This document shows positions 1 through 6,697 of a DNA stretch of 14,579 bases, one piece after another (within the stretch, counting starts at the first letter, position 1; every line of letters begins with the position of its first letter). The position numbers were made by a program, and so were the translations under genes. Origin of the DNA: Zeimonas sp044507525 (GTDB lineage Bacteria > Pseudomonadota > Gammaproteobacteria > Burkholderiales > Burkholderiaceae_E); contig JBIQJM010000083.1 in NCBI GenBank assembly GCA_044507525.1, positions 1 to 14,579 on the forward strand. The letters run 5' to 3'. The notes under the pieces are model-generated. The model was given only the letters and a program-made list of their open reading frames with translations. It made no database searches and had not been told where the DNA came from.

Positions 1-46
1 TGCTGGAATCCGGTTATGCATAGCGCTTGACGGCCAAGACGGTTGC
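1..46. other. window edge, no gene seen
   Basis: These bases lie downstream of the last minus-strand gene. The only structure I see is a short CTTG/CAAG hairpin at 27-39, with a 4-bp stem and no T-tract, which is too weak to call a terminator. No coding start or RNA gene is visible. Confidence 0.5.
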
Positions 47-556
47 TCAGAGCACCAGCGGCCGGTTCGGCAGTTCGTCGACGTCGGCGCTGCCGGCCTC
101 CCGGGGGAAGGCGGCGGCGAGCAACCGGTGGATGCGCTCGATCGCCGCGAGCGTTCCCTCCTCGAAGCGGCCCGCCCGATAGGCCTCGCTCAACGAGTCG
201 CAGATCTCGCGCCAGTAGCCTTCGTGGATCTTCGCCGCGGCGGCGCGATCGGCGACGATCTCGACCGCATGGTCGGCGAGCAGCACGTAGAGCAGCACGC
301 CGTTGTTGGCTTCGGTGTCCCAGACGCCCGTCTGCGCGAACACCTCGATCGCGCGATCGCGGGGCGAGCGGCCGCGCCAGGCGTCGCGGAACGACAACGA
401 CGACTCGACCGCGAAGCACAGCTCCGCGCCGTGCTCGCGCTCGCTGCGCTCGATCGCGCCCTCGATCCGCGTCAGCGTCGCGTCGGGGAATGCGCCGCGG
501 GCGGCCGACGAACCGTGCCGCAGGTGCGCCCAGCAGCGGGCAAGGGTGCGCGCCAC
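47..556 (-). CDS. TPM-domain (TLP18.3/Psb32-type) protein without signal peptide
   Basis: The product is 169 aa and matches the second, soluble TPM-type protein often found after lemA and a secreted TPM protein. Family-like features are FPDATLTRIEGAIERSE, an AELCFAVE strand, a DRAIEVFAQTGVWDTE segment and the NGVLLYVLLADHAVEIVAD block near residues 85-105. No signal peptide or membrane segment is seen, so it should be cytoplasmic or peripheral. I chose GTG at 556 because AGGGGAG stands six bases before it, directly after the upstream stop (TGA at 570-568). ATG at 574 and GTG at 571 are in frame but have no such site. It is translationally coupled to the upstream TPM gene. The molecular function of the family is not settled, and I infer only a shared envelope-related role with its two neighbours. 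Confidence 0.85.
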   Translation of the reverse strand: MARTLARCWAHLRHGSSAARGAFPDATLTRIEGAIERSEREHGAELCFAVESSLSFRDAWRGRSPRDRAIEVFAQTGVWDTEANNGVLLYVLLADHAVEIVADRAAAAKIHEGYWREICDSLSEAYRAGRFEEGTLAAIERIHRLLAAAFPREAGSADVDELPNRPLVL

Positions 557-567
557 TAACGCTCCCC

Positions 568-1509
568 TCACCATCCGCCGGAAGCGCCGCCGCCGCCGAA
601 GCCGCCGCCGCCGCCGCGGAATCCGCCGCCGCCCAGACCGCCCCCGCCGCCCCAGCCGCCCCCCCAGCCGCCGGGAAATCCGCCGGGACCGGAGCGCCAC
701 GTGTGCCGCCCTGTGCGGCCCATCGGCGCGCCGGTGGAGAACATCGTCAGCAGCACGAGGAACAGGAGCAGTCCGCCCGCGCCGGCGAGCAGCGCCGTTG
801 CGCCGCCGATCCAGGCCGACGCGCCGCCGAGGGCTCCGCCCAGCAGCGAACCGAGCACGCGGCCGAAGATCGACCGCACGATGACGCCGACGACGAAAGC
901 GCCCATGAGCAGCGCGACCCAGTCGGTGCCCTGCTGCCGCGAAGGCGCTCCGCGCGCGTCGCCGCTCCACGCGGGCGGCAGCGCCTCGCCCTCGATCAGG
1001 CGCGCAAGGTCGGCGACTGCAGCCTGCAGCCCGCCCGCGTAGTCGCCCTGTCGGAAGCGCGGCGCGATCGACTCGTCGATGATGCGCCGCGCATAGGCAT
1101 CGGGAATCGCGCCTTCGAGCCCGTAGCCGACTTCGATGCGCACGCGCCGGTCGTCCTTCGCGACCAGGATCAGCACGCCGTCGTCGACCGCCCGGCCGTC
1201 CACCGTGCCGCGGCCGATCTTCCATTCGTCGGCGACGCGAATGCCGTACTGCTCGATCGCTTCGGGCCGCGTCGTCGGCACGATGAGGATCACGATCTGC
1301 GAACCCTCGCGCTGCTCGAGCGCGGCCAGCTCGGCCTCGAGCGCCTGCAGCTGCGGCGGCGCGAGTGTCCCGGTGAGATCGTTGACGCGCCCCTGCAGCG
1401 GCGGAACCGGAACGAAATCCTGCGCGAACGCCGGCGGCGACGCGACGAGCAGCGCGAACAGCGCGAGGAGGAACGCGGCCGCGATCGAACGCGGCGCGTG
1501 ATGCGTCAC
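568..1509 (-). CDS. Secreted/membrane TPM-domain protein with Gly-rich tail (YgcG-type)
   Basis: The product is 313 aa. Residues 1-29 form a signal peptide ending AFA|Q. A TPM domain covers about residues 40-175, with RVNDLTGTL, QIVILIVPTT, DDGVLILVAKDDRRVRIEVGYG and AIPDAYARRIIDESIAPRF all typical of the family. One or two hydrophobic segments follow at about 196-258, and the C-terminus (275-313) is almost pure Gly with a few Trp, Phe and Arg. This is the usual YgcG-like layout: a periplasmic TPM domain, a membrane anchor, and a Gly-rich tail. The start is GTG at 1509, overlapping the lemA stop (GTGA); no ATG lies nearby in frame. Databases often call the family 'methanol dehydrogenase', a label with little support. 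Its linkage to LemA is conserved in many bacteria and suggests a joint membrane role. Confidence 0.9.
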   Translation of the reverse strand: MTHHAPRSIAAAFLLALFALLVASPPAFAQDFVPVPPLQGRVNDLTGTLAPPQLQALEAELAALEQREGSQIVILIVPTTRPEAIEQYGIRVADEWKIGRGTVDGRAVDDGVLILVAKDDRRVRIEVGYGLEGAIPDAYARRIIDESIAPRFRQGDYAGGLQAAVADLARLIEGEALPPAWSGDARGAPSRQQGTDWVALLMGAFVVGVIVRSIFGRVLGSLLGGALGGASAWIGGATALLAGAGGLLLFLVLLTMFSTGAPMGRTGRHTWRSGPGGFPGGWGGGWGGGGGLGGGGFRGGGGGFGGGGASGGW

Positions 1510-2108
1510 CTCGTTGCGCCCTGCGGCCGGTTGAAATCGACCGTCGGCGGGCGCGAGATCGCTTCCTCGTTCTCCACCGTGAACTGCGGCCTCGTGTCGT
1601 AGCCGAAGAGCATCGCGGTGAGATTCACCGGGAAACGGCGCACGAGCACGTTGAAGTTCTGCACCGCATCGATGTAACGCTTGCGTGCGACGGCGATGCG
1701 GTTCTCGGTCCCCTCCAGCTGCGCCTGCAGGTCGCGGAAGTTCTGGTCGGACTTCAGCTGCGGATAGTTCTCGGCCACGACGAGCAGTCGCGACAACGCG
1801 CTGCTGAGGTCGCCCTGCGCCTGCTCGAACTGGCGCAGCGATGCGGGATCGTCGGGGTTCACCTGCACCTGCCCGACGCGCGAGCGCGCCTCGGTGACGC
1901 CGAGCAGGACGTCGCGCTCCTGCTGCGCGAATCCCTTCACCGTCTCGACCAGGTTCGGTATCAGGTCGGCGCGCCGCTGGTACTGGTTCACCACCTCCGA
2001 CCACGCCGACTTCGTGGCTTCGTCGGCCGCCTGGATCTGGTTGTAGCCGCAGCCGGACAGGCCGATCGCCAGCGCCAGCGCGCCGAGCACCTGCAGGATT
2101 CGCCGCAT
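1506..2108 (-). CDS. lemA: LemA family lipoprotein
   Basis: The product is 200 aa, a normal LemA length. An N-terminal hydrophobic segment ends in the lipobox LSGC, with the Cys at about residue 20, so the mature protein is probably lipid-anchored. The helical LemA body follows, with the hallmark segments WSEVVNQYQRRADLIPNLVETVKG, ERDVLLGVTEARS, LSRLLVVAENYPQLKSDQNF and the C-terminal RFPVNLTAMLFGYDTRPQF. ATG at 2108 was chosen because AGGGGA lies five bases upstream and because the lipoprotein signal begins there. In-frame extension further upstream adds sequence with no family match. The gene overlaps the next gene by four bases and is the first of three coupled genes. LemA function is unclear; families of this kind are tied to envelope or stress roles. 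Confidence 0.93.
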   Translation of the reverse strand: MRRILQVLGALALAIGLSGCGYNQIQAADEATKSAWSEVVNQYQRRADLIPNLVETVKGFAQQERDVLLGVTEARSRVGQVQVNPDDPASLRQFEQAQGDLSSALSRLLVVAENYPQLKSDQNFRDLQAQLEGTENRIAVARKRYIDAVQNFNVLVRRFPVNLTAMLFGYDTRPQFTVENEEAISRPPTVDFNRPQGATR

Positions 2109-2154
2109 GCATGTCCCCTGTGAGTGAGCGAGAAATCGGTTCGCCGGGCGCACC

Positions 2155-2181
2155 GCTCCTGCGGGAGCTGGCCCGAAGGCC
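2155..2181. repeat. Two adjacent REP-like hairpins
   Basis: In the 106-bp gap between msrA and lemA there are two back-to-back inverted repeats. The first is GCTCC/GGAGC with a four-base loop (2155-2168). The second is GGCC/GGCC with a four-base loop (2170-2181), which reads TTCG on the minus strand, an exceptionally stable tetraloop. The compact paired-hairpin layout resembles repetitive extragenic palindromes seen in other Proteobacteria. On the minus strand it could stabilise the 3' end of msrA mRNA or act as a weak terminator, but no T-tract follows. Copy number in the genome cannot be judged from one window. Confidence 0.4.
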
Positions 2182-2214
2182 GTACGCCGCGGCGCGTTCA
2201 CGGCACCGGTCGGG

Positions 2215-2820
2215 TCATCGCCCCGCGCGCAGCGCCGCGAACTCCCGGCGGAACTTCGCGAGCTTCGGCGAGATCACCGCCGAGCAGTATCCCTGATACG
2301 GGTTGCGTTCGTAATACCGCTGGTGATATTTCTCGGCCGGGAACCACTCGCCCAGCGCCTTCACCTCGGTGACGATGCGCTCGTCGAACACGGGCCGGCC
2401 GCCGTGGTCGTCGCCGCTCTGGAGCCGCGCGATCATGCCGAGCGCCTCGCGCCGCTGCGCCTCGTCGAGGTGGAAGATCGCCGAGCGGTATTGCGTGCCG
2501 ACGTCGTGCCCCTGCCGGTCGAGCGTGGTCGGGTCGTGGATGCCGAAGAACACGGCGAGCAGCTCGCGGTAGCTCACCTGCTGCGGATCGAACTCGATGC
2601 GCACCGCCTCTGCGTGGCCGGTATCGCCGCTGCACACCGCTTCGTAGCTCGGGTTGGGCACGGTGCCGCCCGTGTAGCCCGACTCCACCGAAAGCACCCC
2701 GCGCACTTCGAGAAACACCGATTCCAGGCACCAGAAGCAGCCGCCTGCGAATACGGCGACCTGCCGCTCCTGCCCGACCCTCGTTCCTTCCCCGTTCATC
2801 TGGTTGCGTCCCGCCTTCAT
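2215..2820 (-). CDS. msrA: Peptide-methionine (S)-S-oxide reductase MsrA
   Basis: The product is 201 aa and reduces methionine-S-sulfoxide in proteins and as the free amino acid, with thioredoxin as the usual electron donor. The catalytic motif GCFWC places the nucleophilic Cys at residue 28 and a second Cys at 31. Other family blocks are SGYTGGTVPNPSYEAVCSGDTGHAEAV, YRSAIF, and the C-terminal NPYQGYCSAVISPKL, whose Cys179 probably acts in resolving the disulfide. No signal peptide is seen, so it should be cytoplasmic. ATG at 2820 overlaps the upstream stop as ATGA, which fits coupling. ATG at 2799, preceded by a GGCGGGA-like site, is an alternative start seven codons further in. The family call is certain; only the start is open. 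Confidence 0.96.
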   Translation of the reverse strand: MKAGRNQMNGEGTRVGQERQVAVFAGGCFWCLESVFLEVRGVLSVESGYTGGTVPNPSYEAVCSGDTGHAEAVRIEFDPQQVSYRELLAVFFGIHDPTTLDRQGHDVGTQYRSAIFHLDEAQRREALGMIARLQSGDDHGGRPVFDERIVTEVKALGEWFPAEKYHQRYYERNPYQGYCSAVISPKLAKFRREFAALRAGR

Positions 2821-3368
2821 CCATGGAATGCGAACGAGCCGAGGACGAGACCCCAGACGCTCGTCGCGACGATCATCGCGGCACTCGAGCCGATCAGGAA
2901 TTCTCCGCTTTCCTCGTCGCCGACGTCGAGCAGGATGCGCGCGCCGACGAGCAGCAGGTAGCCCGACCAGGCGAGCGCGAAGGGGCTGAGCGTGTTCACC
3001 GGCACCGCCACCGACGCCAGGGCGGCGAACCACACCGGCGCCAGCCCGAAGAACGCGAGGTTCAGGCTGCGCGTGAAATCGCTGCGCCCCTTGCAGCCGG
3101 GCGCGAACAGCGTGAACGCGACGGCCATCGCGAGCACCGCTCCAAGCCAGGTCGCAAAGAGGATCGGCGCGGTGAGCGGCACGAAGCGGGCGTCGACCCG
3201 GTCTGGATCGACGACCAGGCTGGCGGTACCGATCTGCAGCGCGAAGGCGCAGGCGAGTGCAAGCGGCAGGACCAGGCGGAACATCAGCCGACCCGGCTCC
3301 AGCGGAGTGTCGCGCAGATGCCGCCACACCGCCTCGGGCCAGAACAGCACGAGCAGCAAGCCTTTCAT
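2817..3368 (-). CDS. Five-helix inner-membrane protein, Yip1-like
   Basis: The product is 183 aa and mostly hydrophobic, with about five predicted transmembrane segments near residues 28-50, 63-88, 105-125, 128-147 and 157-180. The N-terminus (LFWPEAVWRHLRD) followed by a membrane domain with a Pro-containing second helix resembles the bacterial Yip1-like proteins common in betaproteobacteria. This family call rests on overall pattern rather than on a signature residue. No enzyme motif is seen and the function is unknown. ATG at 3368 has GAGG five bases upstream. That site sits in the 3' arm of a hairpin described separately. The stop overlaps the msrA start (ATGA), so the two genes should be translated together. 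Confidence 0.75.
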   Translation of the reverse strand: MKGLLLVLFWPEAVWRHLRDTPLEPGRLMFRLVLPLALACAFALQIGTASLVVDPDRVDARFVPLTAPILFATWLGAVLAMAVAFTLFAPGCKGRSDFTRSLNLAFFGLAPVWFAALASVAVPVNTLSPFALAWSGYLLLVGARILLDVGDEESGEFLIGSSAAMIVATSVWGLVLGSFAFHG

Positions 3369-3373
3369 CGGAC

Positions 3374-3412
3374 CCTCTCGTCCGGGCGCCGTGCCGCGCC
3401 CGATCCGAGAGG
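3374..3412 (-). promoter_or_regulatory. Hairpin covering the yip1-like ribosome binding site
   Basis: On the minus-strand transcript, CCTCTCG pairs with CGAGAGG (7 bp) around an inner GGGCGC/GCGCCC stem (6 bp) with a six-base loop. The strands between the two stems are GATC and GGA. The 3' arm contains the GAGG Shine-Dalgarno, five bases before the ATG at 3368. Folding would therefore block ribosome access to the yip1-like/msrA pair. No T-tract follows, so it is unlikely to be a terminator for the upstream monooxygenase gene. Regulation by this hairpin is inference. Confidence 0.5.
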
Positions 3413-3442
3413 CGAAACGCAAGTTGCGTGCCCAGCAATCCG

Positions 3443-5992
3443 CTACGGCGAAGTCCGCTGCGTGTGCGGCTCGGAGGCGCGCTGCGGCTGCCGCGCCGGC
3501 GCCGCCGGCTTGCGGCGCGGCGTCTCCTGCGCCTTGCGCGCCGCTTCGTCCCGCGCCCGCTGCATCGTCGTGTGCAGCTGCAGCGCCCCGTTGTGGTACT
3601 GCACCGGCCAGCCGATGCCGCGGAAGTCGTACTCTGCCGCGGCCCGCAGCGTGAAGTACGGATCGGCCAGGTGCGGACGGGCCAGCGCGACCAGGTCGGC
3701 GCGCCCGGCGATCAGCAGGGTGTTCACCTGGTCGGCCGTGGTGATCGCGCCGACGGCCATCGTCGCGATCCCGGTCTCCATCCGGACCTGTTCGGCGAAG
3801 CTCGCCTGGTACATGCGCCCGTAGACCGGGCGCGACGCCGGATCGGTCTGCCCTGTGGAGACGTCGATGAGGTCGCAGCCGGCCGCCTTCATCGCACGCG
3901 CGATCTCGACGGTGTCGGCGCCCGTGATGCCGCCCGGGATCCAGTCGGTGGCGGACAGGCGCACGCTGACGGGCTTGCCGCGCGGCCATACCGCGCGCAC
4001 CGCCTCGAGCACCTCGAGCGGGAAGCGCATGCGCGCGGCGAGGTCGCCGCCGTACGCGTCGCTGCGCCGGTTCGTGATCGGCGACAGGAAGCTCGCGAGC
4101 AGGTAGCCGTGCGCCATGTGCAGCTCGAGCATGTCGTAGTCGGCGCGATCGGCGAGGATCGCCGAGCGGCAGAACTGCTCGACGACGAGGTCCATGTCGG
4201 CGCGCGACATCTCGCGCGGCGTCTGGTTCACCCCCTCGCGGTAGGGAATCGGCGACGCCGACAGCAGCTCCCAGTTGGGATGGCCGCCCTTCTCCGGCAG
4301 CGGCCAGTCCATCTGCTCCCAGCCGAGTTGCGTCGAGCCCTTGCGCCCCGCGTGCCCGATCTGCATGCACAGCTTCGTGTCGGTGTTCGCGTGCACGAAA
4401 TCGGCGATGCGCCGGAAGGCGTCGGCCTGCTCGTCGTTCCACAGGCCGGTGCAGCCGGGGGTGATGCGGCCCTCGGGCGAAACGCAGGTCATCTCGACGA
4501 AGACGAGCCCGGCGCCGCCCAGCGCGCGCGATCCGTAGTGCACGAGATGCCAGTCGCCGGGCACGCCGTCGACGGCCGAGTACTGCGCCATCGGCGAGAC
4601 GACGACGCGATTGGGGATCCACATGTCGCGCAGGCGGAAGGGCGCGAACATCGGCGGCGCCTGCAGCCACGAAGGATGCCCGTCGCCCGCGCGTTGCGCG
4701 TCGGCGGACCGCTGTTGCGCCGCCGCGGCGCGGCGCGCCGAGCCGTTGCCGCGCGAGGTCCCGTTGCCCGCCTGCGCGGACGGCGAGGCGACCGGAATGC
4801 CGAGCGCCTCGGCCTGCTGCCGGTTCCACCATTCGGTGGCGCGCTCGACGAGCGCGGGATCGCGCAGCCGCAGGTTCTCGTAGGTGATCTGCTTGCTGCG
4901 CGTGAGCAGCGACACGTTGAACTGCATCGGCTCGAGGTGCCAGAAGCGGCGCACGTTCTCGAACCAGACGAGCGAGACGTTCGCCGAGTGCGCGATGCGG
5001 CCGACCTCGTCGCGGCGCGCTTCCTCGTAGGCGGCGAGTGCGTCGTCCATCGCCTGCACCAGCGTTTCGCCGCGCATCGAGTCGTCCAGGTGCGCGACGA
5101 GCGCGTCGTGCAGCGCGATCGCGTCCTCGAGCGCGAGCTTCGTTCCCGAGCCGATCGTGAAGTGCGCGGTGTGCGCGGCGTCGCCCATCAGCACGAACTG
5201 CGTGTCGCCCTCGCGATGGCGCCAGGTGCGGCAGGAGATCGTCGGGAACTGGCGCCAGAACGAGCGGTTGGCGAGCACGCGCGCGCCCTTCAGGTCGTCG
5301 GCGAACAGGCGCTCGACGAGCGCGACGGTGGCGGCCTCGTCCTGCACGCCCAGGCCCGACGCGAGGAATGCCTCGTCGGTCGTCTCGATGACGATCGTCG
5401 ATTCGCCGGGCCGGTACTGGTAGGCGTGCATGTTCCAGATGCCGCCGTTCTCGTCCTCGCGGAAGCTGTAGTAGAAGCCGGGCAGCGACATCTTCGCGCC
5501 GAGCCAGACGAAGCGGTTCGTGCGCTGGTCGACGGACGGCTCGAACTCGTCGTGCCACGCCTGGCGCACGGCGCTGTTGATGCCGTCGGCAGCGATGACG
5601 AGGTCGGCGCCCAGGTGCGTGTGCACGCCCGGGTCTTCCGTCTGGTAGCGAACGTCGATGCCGAGCTCCGCGCAGCGCCGCTGCAGGATCTGCAGCAGCG
5701 CGAGCCGGCCGATGCCGGAGAAGCCGTGCCCCGACGACTTCAACAGGTTCCCCTTGTACTGGACGAGGATGTCGTCCCAGTAGGCGAAATTGGCCGCGAT
5801 CTCGCGGTGCGTCGGCTCGTCCGCGGCGAGCAGATTGCCGAGCGTCTCGTCGGACAGGACGATCCCGAAGCCGAAGGTGTCGTCGGGTCGGTTGCGCTCG
5901 ACGACGTCGATGCGCGCGCGCGGGAAGGACTTCTTCAGCAGGATCGCGGAATACAGGCCGGCGGGGCCGCCGCCGATGACGTCGATGCGCAT
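3443..5992 (-). CDS. 2-aminobenzoyl-CoA monooxygenase/reductase (salicylyl-CoA 5-hydroxylase family), FAD monooxygenase-OYE fusion
   Basis: The product is 849 aa. Residues 1-395 form a flavin monooxygenase with the FAD-binding GGGPAG (7-12), an ADG motif (135-137) and the second FAD motif MGDAAH (269-274). Residues 449-810 form an Old Yellow Enzyme-type ene-reductase, with SPMAQYSA (466-473), the His pair in HMAHGY (625, 628) and FLSPITNRRSDAYGG. Family members hydroxylate an aromatic CoA thioester such as 2-aminobenzoyl-CoA or salicylyl-CoA; the fused form then reduces the ring with NAD(P)H. The protein is cytoplasmic. ATG at 5992 has GGAGA five bases upstream and begins exactly at the flavin fold. 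A low-complexity linker (about 401-440) and a charged Ala/Pro/Arg tail (about 811-849) make it longer than I would expect. The divergent Rid-family gene favours an amino substrate, but salicylyl-CoA cannot be excluded. No CoA ligase or beta-oxidation genes are in the window. Confidence 0.92.
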   Translation of the reverse strand: MRIDVIGGGPAGLYSAILLKKSFPRARIDVVERNRPDDTFGFGIVLSDETLGNLLAADEPTHREIAANFAYWDDILVQYKGNLLKSSGHGFSGIGRLALLQILQRRCAELGIDVRYQTEDPGVHTHLGADLVIAADGINSAVRQAWHDEFEPSVDQRTNRFVWLGAKMSLPGFYYSFREDENGGIWNMHAYQYRPGESTIVIETTDEAFLASGLGVQDEAATVALVERLFADDLKGARVLANRSFWRQFPTISCRTWRHREGDTQFVLMGDAAHTAHFTIGSGTKLALEDAIALHDALVAHLDDSMRGETLVQAMDDALAAYEEARRDEVGRIAHSANVSLVWFENVRRFWHLEPMQFNVSLLTRSKQITYENLRLRDPALVERATEWWNRQQAEALGIPVASPSAQAGNGTSRGNGSARRAAAAQQRSADAQRAGDGHPSWLQAPPMFAPFRLRDMWIPNRVVVSPMAQYSAVDGVPGDWHLVHYGSRALGGAGLVFVEMTCVSPEGRITPGCTGLWNDEQADAFRRIADFVHANTDTKLCMQIGHAGRKGSTQLGWEQMDWPLPEKGGHPNWELLSASPIPYREGVNQTPREMSRADMDLVVEQFCRSAILADRADYDMLELHMAHGYLLASFLSPITNRRSDAYGGDLAARMRFPLEVLEAVRAVWPRGKPVSVRLSATDWIPGGITGADTVEIARAMKAAGCDLIDVSTGQTDPASRPVYGRMYQASFAEQVRMETGIATMAVGAITTADQVNTLLIAGRADLVALARPHLADPYFTLRAAAEYDFRGIGWPVQYHNGALQLHTTMQRARDEAARKAQETPRRKPAAPARQPQRASEPHTQRTSP

Positions 5993-6047
5993 GAGGTCTC
6001 CACCAGGACGACGCGCGGGTGCACGCCTGTTCGTGAAACGTACGCGG

Positions 6048-6076
6048 TTGCGCACGAATTGCTTCAAGTTTAAAGT
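6048..6076 (+). promoter_or_regulatory. Candidate sigma-70 promoter for the Rid-family gene
   Basis: TTGCGC at 6048-6053 and TAAAGT at 6071-6076 are separated by 17 bases. They match the consensus at three and four positions. Transcription would start near 6083, giving a short leader with the AGGGAGA ribosome site at 6097-6103. The operator-like palindrome overlaps the -10 and most of the spacer. A minus-strand counterpart (TTGAAG with TACGTT 19 bases on) is weaker and is not called. Confidence 0.4.
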
Positions 6077-6080
6077 AATT
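6057..6080. promoter_or_regulatory. 24-bp inverted repeat, probable operator between divergent genes
   Basis: The segment runs from AATTGCTT to AAGTAATT. Of its 12 symmetric base pairs, 9 match, and it is AT-rich in an otherwise GC-rich window. It lies 64 bases upstream of the monooxygenase start and 29 bases upstream of the Rid-family start, overlapping the candidate plus-strand promoter. Size and symmetry suit a dimeric regulator such as a MarR- or TetR-type repressor that senses an aromatic acid or its CoA ester. No regulator gene is present in the window, so its identity is inference. Confidence 0.6.
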
Positions 6081-6109
6081 TCACGTCGATGCAACAGGGA
6101 GACCATTCG

Positions 6110-6529
6110 ATGCACAAGACCGTCCTCCAGCCCCCGGGCTGGGCCAAGCCGCGCGGCTACGCGAACGGCATCGCCGCCCGCGGCACCGTCGTGTCGGTGG
6201 CCGGCCAGATCGGCTGGAACGAACGCTGCGAGTTCGAGACCGACGATTTCGTCGGGCAGGTCCGCCAGGCACTCGCCAACGTACGCGCCGTGCTCGCCGA
6301 AGCCGGCGGCGGTCCCGAGCACATCGTGCGGATGAACTGGTACCTGACCGACCGCGACGAATACCTGTCGGGCGGAAAGGCGCTCGGCGCGGCCTACAAG
6401 GAATTCATGACCGACGCCGACGGCGTCGTGCACTACCCGGCGATGATGGCGGTGCAGGTCGTCGCGCTGATGGAAGAGCGGGCGAAGGTCGAGATCGAGG
6501 TCACCGCAGTGGTGCCGATCGCGATGTAG
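6110..6529 (+). CDS. Rid (YjgF/YER057c/UK114) family protein, non-archetypal
   Basis: The product is 139 aa, a normal Rid length, and cytoplasmic. Family features are the SVAGQIGWN strand, the FVGQVRQALANVRAVLAEAG helix, HIVRMNWYLTD and the C-terminal KVEIEVTAVV. Archetypal RidA enzymes hydrolyse enamine/imine intermediates and use an Arg in a P-A-R motif. Here the aligned position reads P110-A111-M112, so that Arg is missing, which places the protein among the Rid subgroups of uncertain activity. ATG at 6110 is preceded by AGGGAGA at a seven-base distance; an in-frame ATG at 6089 lacks a ribosome site and is rejected. It is the only plus-strand gene and is divergent from the CoA-monooxygenase gene, with a shared operator-like site. 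A role in processing the amino-cyclohexenone-type product of that enzyme is inferred. Confidence 0.9.
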   Translation: MHKTVLQPPGWAKPRGYANGIAARGTVVSVAGQIGWNERCEFETDDFVGQVRQALANVRAVLAEAGGGPEHIVRMNWYLTDRDEYLSGGKALGAAYKEFMTDADGVVHYPAMMAVQVVALMEERAKVEIEVTAVVPIAM

Positions 6530-6539
6530 CGCGCGCTGC

Positions 6540-6560
6540 CCGGCGCGTCCCGCGCGCCGG
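6540..6560 (+). terminator. GC-rich hairpin 10 bp after the Rid-family stop, possible terminator
   Basis: CCGGCGCG pairs perfectly with CGCGCCGG (8 bp) around a five-base loop. The position directly after the stop codon suits a 3'-end structure. There is no T-tract, so it is not a classical Rho-independent terminator; it may protect the mRNA end or help Rho-dependent termination. Confidence 0.35.
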
Positions 6561-6607
6561 ATGCGGGCCCCGGCCCCGAAAACGCGCAGCGCTCGTACGG
6601 TCTCGCG

Positions 6608-6621
6608 TTCGATGCATCGAA
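6608..6621. repeat. 14-bp perfect palindrome
   Basis: TTCGATGCATCGAA reads the same on both strands, with no mismatch and no spacer. It lies in non-coding DNA about 80 bp after the Rid-family gene. It could be a protein-binding site, but no promoter is evident beside it. Confidence 0.5.
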
Positions 6622-6697
6622 TTCCGCGGGCCGCCGAGCCGGGACGCGGGCCGGCACACGAGCGGACCGCGCGCGATCAGCGTCGTCGCTCGGCGCG

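Noticed and set aside
27..39. Short hairpin after the last minus-strand gene as a terminator
   Set aside because: It has only a 4-bp stem and no T-tract.
3257..6073. Very long open frame on the plus strand opposite the monooxygenase gene
   Set aside because: Its translation is Arg/Ala/His-rich with no family match, and it is the reverse-frame shadow of a strongly recognised flavoprotein in GC-rich DNA.
6089..6109. Upstream in-frame ATG for the Rid-family gene
   Set aside because: The extra residues include the translated ribosome binding site; ATG at 6110 has AGGGAGA at proper distance and family-typical length.
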